From CAZFVY01 sp964522665 (GTDB taxonomy: Bacteria > Verrucomicrobiota > Verrucomicrobiia > Limisphaerales > CAZFVY01), in the NCBI GenBank assembly GCA_964522665.1, contig CAZFVY010000183.1, forward strand, positions 1 to 6,618: DNA of 6,618 bases. The letters are read 5' to 3'. The notes beneath the pieces were generated by a model that had not been told where the DNA came from, searched no databases, and saw only the letters and a list, made by a program, of their open reading frames with translations. The translations under genes were made by a program, and so were the position numbers. Of the stretch, positions 5,477-6,618 are shown piece after piece; position 1 is the first letter of the stretch; each line of letters starts with the position of its first letter.

Positions 5477-6373
5477 TTATGATTTGGGCGACTTGCCGTC
5501 CGCGGGCGGCGGACTCGACGGAGTTTCGGAAGGAGTTTCTGGCGGATCTTGGGGCGGTAAATCGAGCGCGGTGACCACGCGGAGGCCACCCACGACGTCA
5601 ACTTTCCCGTCCTTATTGCCGCGCAAATCCGGCCGGGTGTTGGAGTACATATGGGTTTGCCGAAGGACCAGGTGACCGCCGGCATCGACGACCGCGTAGC
5701 CAAACTTGCGCGCGTCCGTCTGCCACAGAACATGCAGATTATTCAGCGCATCCAGCATCGCCTGGGGCGACCCGAAGGAAACCAGCGGCCCCAGCGCGAA
5801 GGTTTGGTAAATCTGCGCCTCGGAGGCGTCCGTCAGGCGGACGTACAATCGCGCATGTTTCACCGTCACCGCCTGTTGCAGGGTAAATCGCCGCGCCTCG
5901 GGCGGCTCGCCGGGTCCGGCCGACGACGGCACGCCAAATACCTGGTCCCAGATTTTGGTCGCGCGAATGATATCGATCGTCTTGGGAGAGCTGACGATGG
6001 CCTTGTCCCAGGCTTCGACGCGGACGACCGCGGAGATGCGATAACGGCCCAACTGGGTCAAATTAAAGTACGGCGCCAAATCAACGCGGCGCGTGCCACG
6101 GGACGACGATTCCACGTCAAATTCTCCGCTGATCGGAACTTCACCGCGGCGATTGACATCGTAACCGTCCTCCCCTTTGACCACAAAACTCACCCAGTTC
6201 GTGGTCTTGCCGAAATGAAGCGTCTGACCCGAAAAATTGGTGATCCGCACGCCGACAACCATCGATTCACCGGGCAGGAATTGGTCCTGGTCGGTCGCGA
6301 TTTCCACCGTCACTTGGGCGGACGACCGCGACGCCAAGAGCCAAGCGCACGCCAGTAATAAAGAGATTCGCAT
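5477..6373 (-). CDS. Exported Ig-like protein of unknown function
   Basis: A 298-residue protein I do not recognise as a named family. Residues 1-19 are a Sec signal peptide (MRISLLLACAWLLA, cleavage near SSA/Q). Residues ~20-137 read as one Ig-like beta-sandwich (VEIATDQDQFLPGESMVVGV, ITNFSGQTLHFG, LGRYRISAVVRVEAW), similar in style to adhesion or BsuPI-type domains. Residues ~160-270 are a second mixed alpha/beta region (AVTVKHARLYVRLTD, MLDALNNLHVLWQTD, YAVVDAGGHLVLRQTHMYS). The tail (~271-298) is a disordered Pro/Ser/Glu-rich stretch. It probably acts in the periplasm or at the surface. The start ATG is preceded directly by an inverted repeat and has no Shine-Dalgarno. It is the first gene of a likely two-gene unit with the outer-membrane barrel, which hints at a shared envelope role. 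Confidence 0.75.
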   Translation of the reverse strand: MRISLLLACAWLLASRSSAQVTVEIATDQDQFLPGESMVVGVRITNFSGQTLHFGKTTNWVSFVVKGEDGYDVNRRGEVPISGEFDVESSSRGTRRVDLAPYFNLTQLGRYRISAVVRVEAWDKAIVSSPKTIDIIRATKIWDQVFGVPSSAGPGEPPEARRFTLQQAVTVKHARLYVRLTDASEAQIYQTFALGPLVSFGSPQAMLDALNNLHVLWQTDARKFGYAVVDAGGHLVLRQTHMYSNTRPDLRGNKDGKVDVVGGLRVVTALDLPPQDPPETPSETPSSPPPADGKSPKS

Positions 6374-6407
6374 CTAAACAGTTTAGGCCAGTTCACTACC
6401 CGAGCAA
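6374..6407 (-). promoter_or_regulatory. Possible promoter/operator of the exported Ig-like gene
   Basis: Reading the minus strand, TTGCTC (6407-6402) is followed by 16 bases and TAAACT (6385-6380; 4 of 6 to -10 consensus), then six bases to the ATG. A perfect inverted repeat CTAAAC-A-GTTTAG (6374-6386) overlaps the -10 box and touches the start codon, so a bound repressor there would block initiation. The spacing again suggests a leaderless message. The -35 match is weak. Confidence 0.35.
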
Positions 6408-6618
6408 GCCGCAAATGGCGGACGCATCTCCGCCGTCAAGTACCCTTGGCTTTACTTTACCAAGGGCCGTGCCTCTCGAATGCGTAATCGACGGCGGCGC
6501 CCGGCGCATTATTCAACCTTAAAGCACGAACTCGAGGGCGAGAGAGACGGTGGAGGCGGACCTCTAGGCGAGGCGTTGATTAAGCCCCGGACGTTTTGAA
6601 CAACGGTTACGGCGCAGG
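6408..6618. other. Non-coding right end of window
   Basis: No gene is supported. The stretch holds two inverted repeats, 6443-6466 (listed separately) and AATGCG/CGCATT (6479-6484 with 6505-6510, 20-base loop), and a small GAGG-CGGA-CCTC hairpin. Any divergent gene must begin beyond the window edge. Confidence 0.45.
6443..6466. repeat. Perfect 7-bp inverted repeat
   Basis: CCCTTGG (6443-6449) and CCAAGGG (6460-6466) flank a 10-base AT-rich loop. No T-run follows on either strand, so it is unlikely to be an intrinsic terminator. It lies ~70-95 bases upstream of the exported Ig-like gene and could be an operator or an RNA hairpin of an upstream transcript. Confidence 0.4.

Noticed and set aside
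5651..6358. 235-codon plus-strand open frame opposite the Ig-like gene
   Set aside because: Arg/Gly/His-rich composition typical of an antisense shadow; the minus strand has a signal peptide and a plausible beta-sandwich.

Overview
The window looks like a high-GC, Gram-negative, envelope-rich bacterium. The closest match I can suggest is a Verrucomicrobiota member of the Pedosphaera/Limisphaerales type. That placement is inference: it rests on a DUF1080/LamG-like secreted protein, a DUF481-type outer-membrane barrel with a proline-rich linker, a heptose-phosphate phosphatase for LPS sugar, and weak or absent Shine-Dalgarno sequences. No marker gene settles the taxonomy.

Layout. Positions 1-345 are non-coding and hold a ~100-bp imperfect palindromic element (62-163) and a good sigma-70-type promoter (310-338). 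Next comes a 25-codon leader peptide (346-423) with the run Leu-Leu-Ala-Val-Val-Val-Val, then an intrinsic terminator (438-473). The acetolactate synthase large-subunit gene ilvB follows (511-2379). After it, on the same strand, are a secreted protein joining a concanavalin/DUF1080-like domain to a probable Cache-like C-terminal domain (2419-3474), a ~326-bp gap with structured DNA, and a GmhB-like HAD phosphatase (3801-4352). Two genes then converge on it from the minus strand: an exported Ig-like protein of unknown function (6373 to 5477) and a DUF481-like outer-membrane protein (5376 to 4381). The right end (6374-6618) is a non-coding upstream region with inverted repeats.

The main result is the ilvB leader. 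It has every part of a classical ribosome-mediated transcription attenuator. The Leu/Val codons lie inside a protector hairpin (373-385 with 396-410). The downstream arm of that hairpin can instead pair with the 5' arm of the terminator (403-412 with 438-447), which forms an antiterminator. The terminator itself is 438-449 with 454-465 followed by a U-tract. This is the logic of E. coli ilvB and ilvGMEDA, apparently evolved in a distant phylum. The promoter spacing also puts the transcription start almost on the leader ATG, so the leader peptide may be read from a leaderless mRNA.

Other points of note: the GmhB homologue has Glu in place of the catalytic Asp nucleophile; ilvB has no adjacent regulatory-subunit gene; a hairpin sits against the gmhB ribosome-binding site; and a short perfect inverted repeat touches the start codon of the minus-strand exported protein. 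All functional statements come from reading the sequence; no database search was run.
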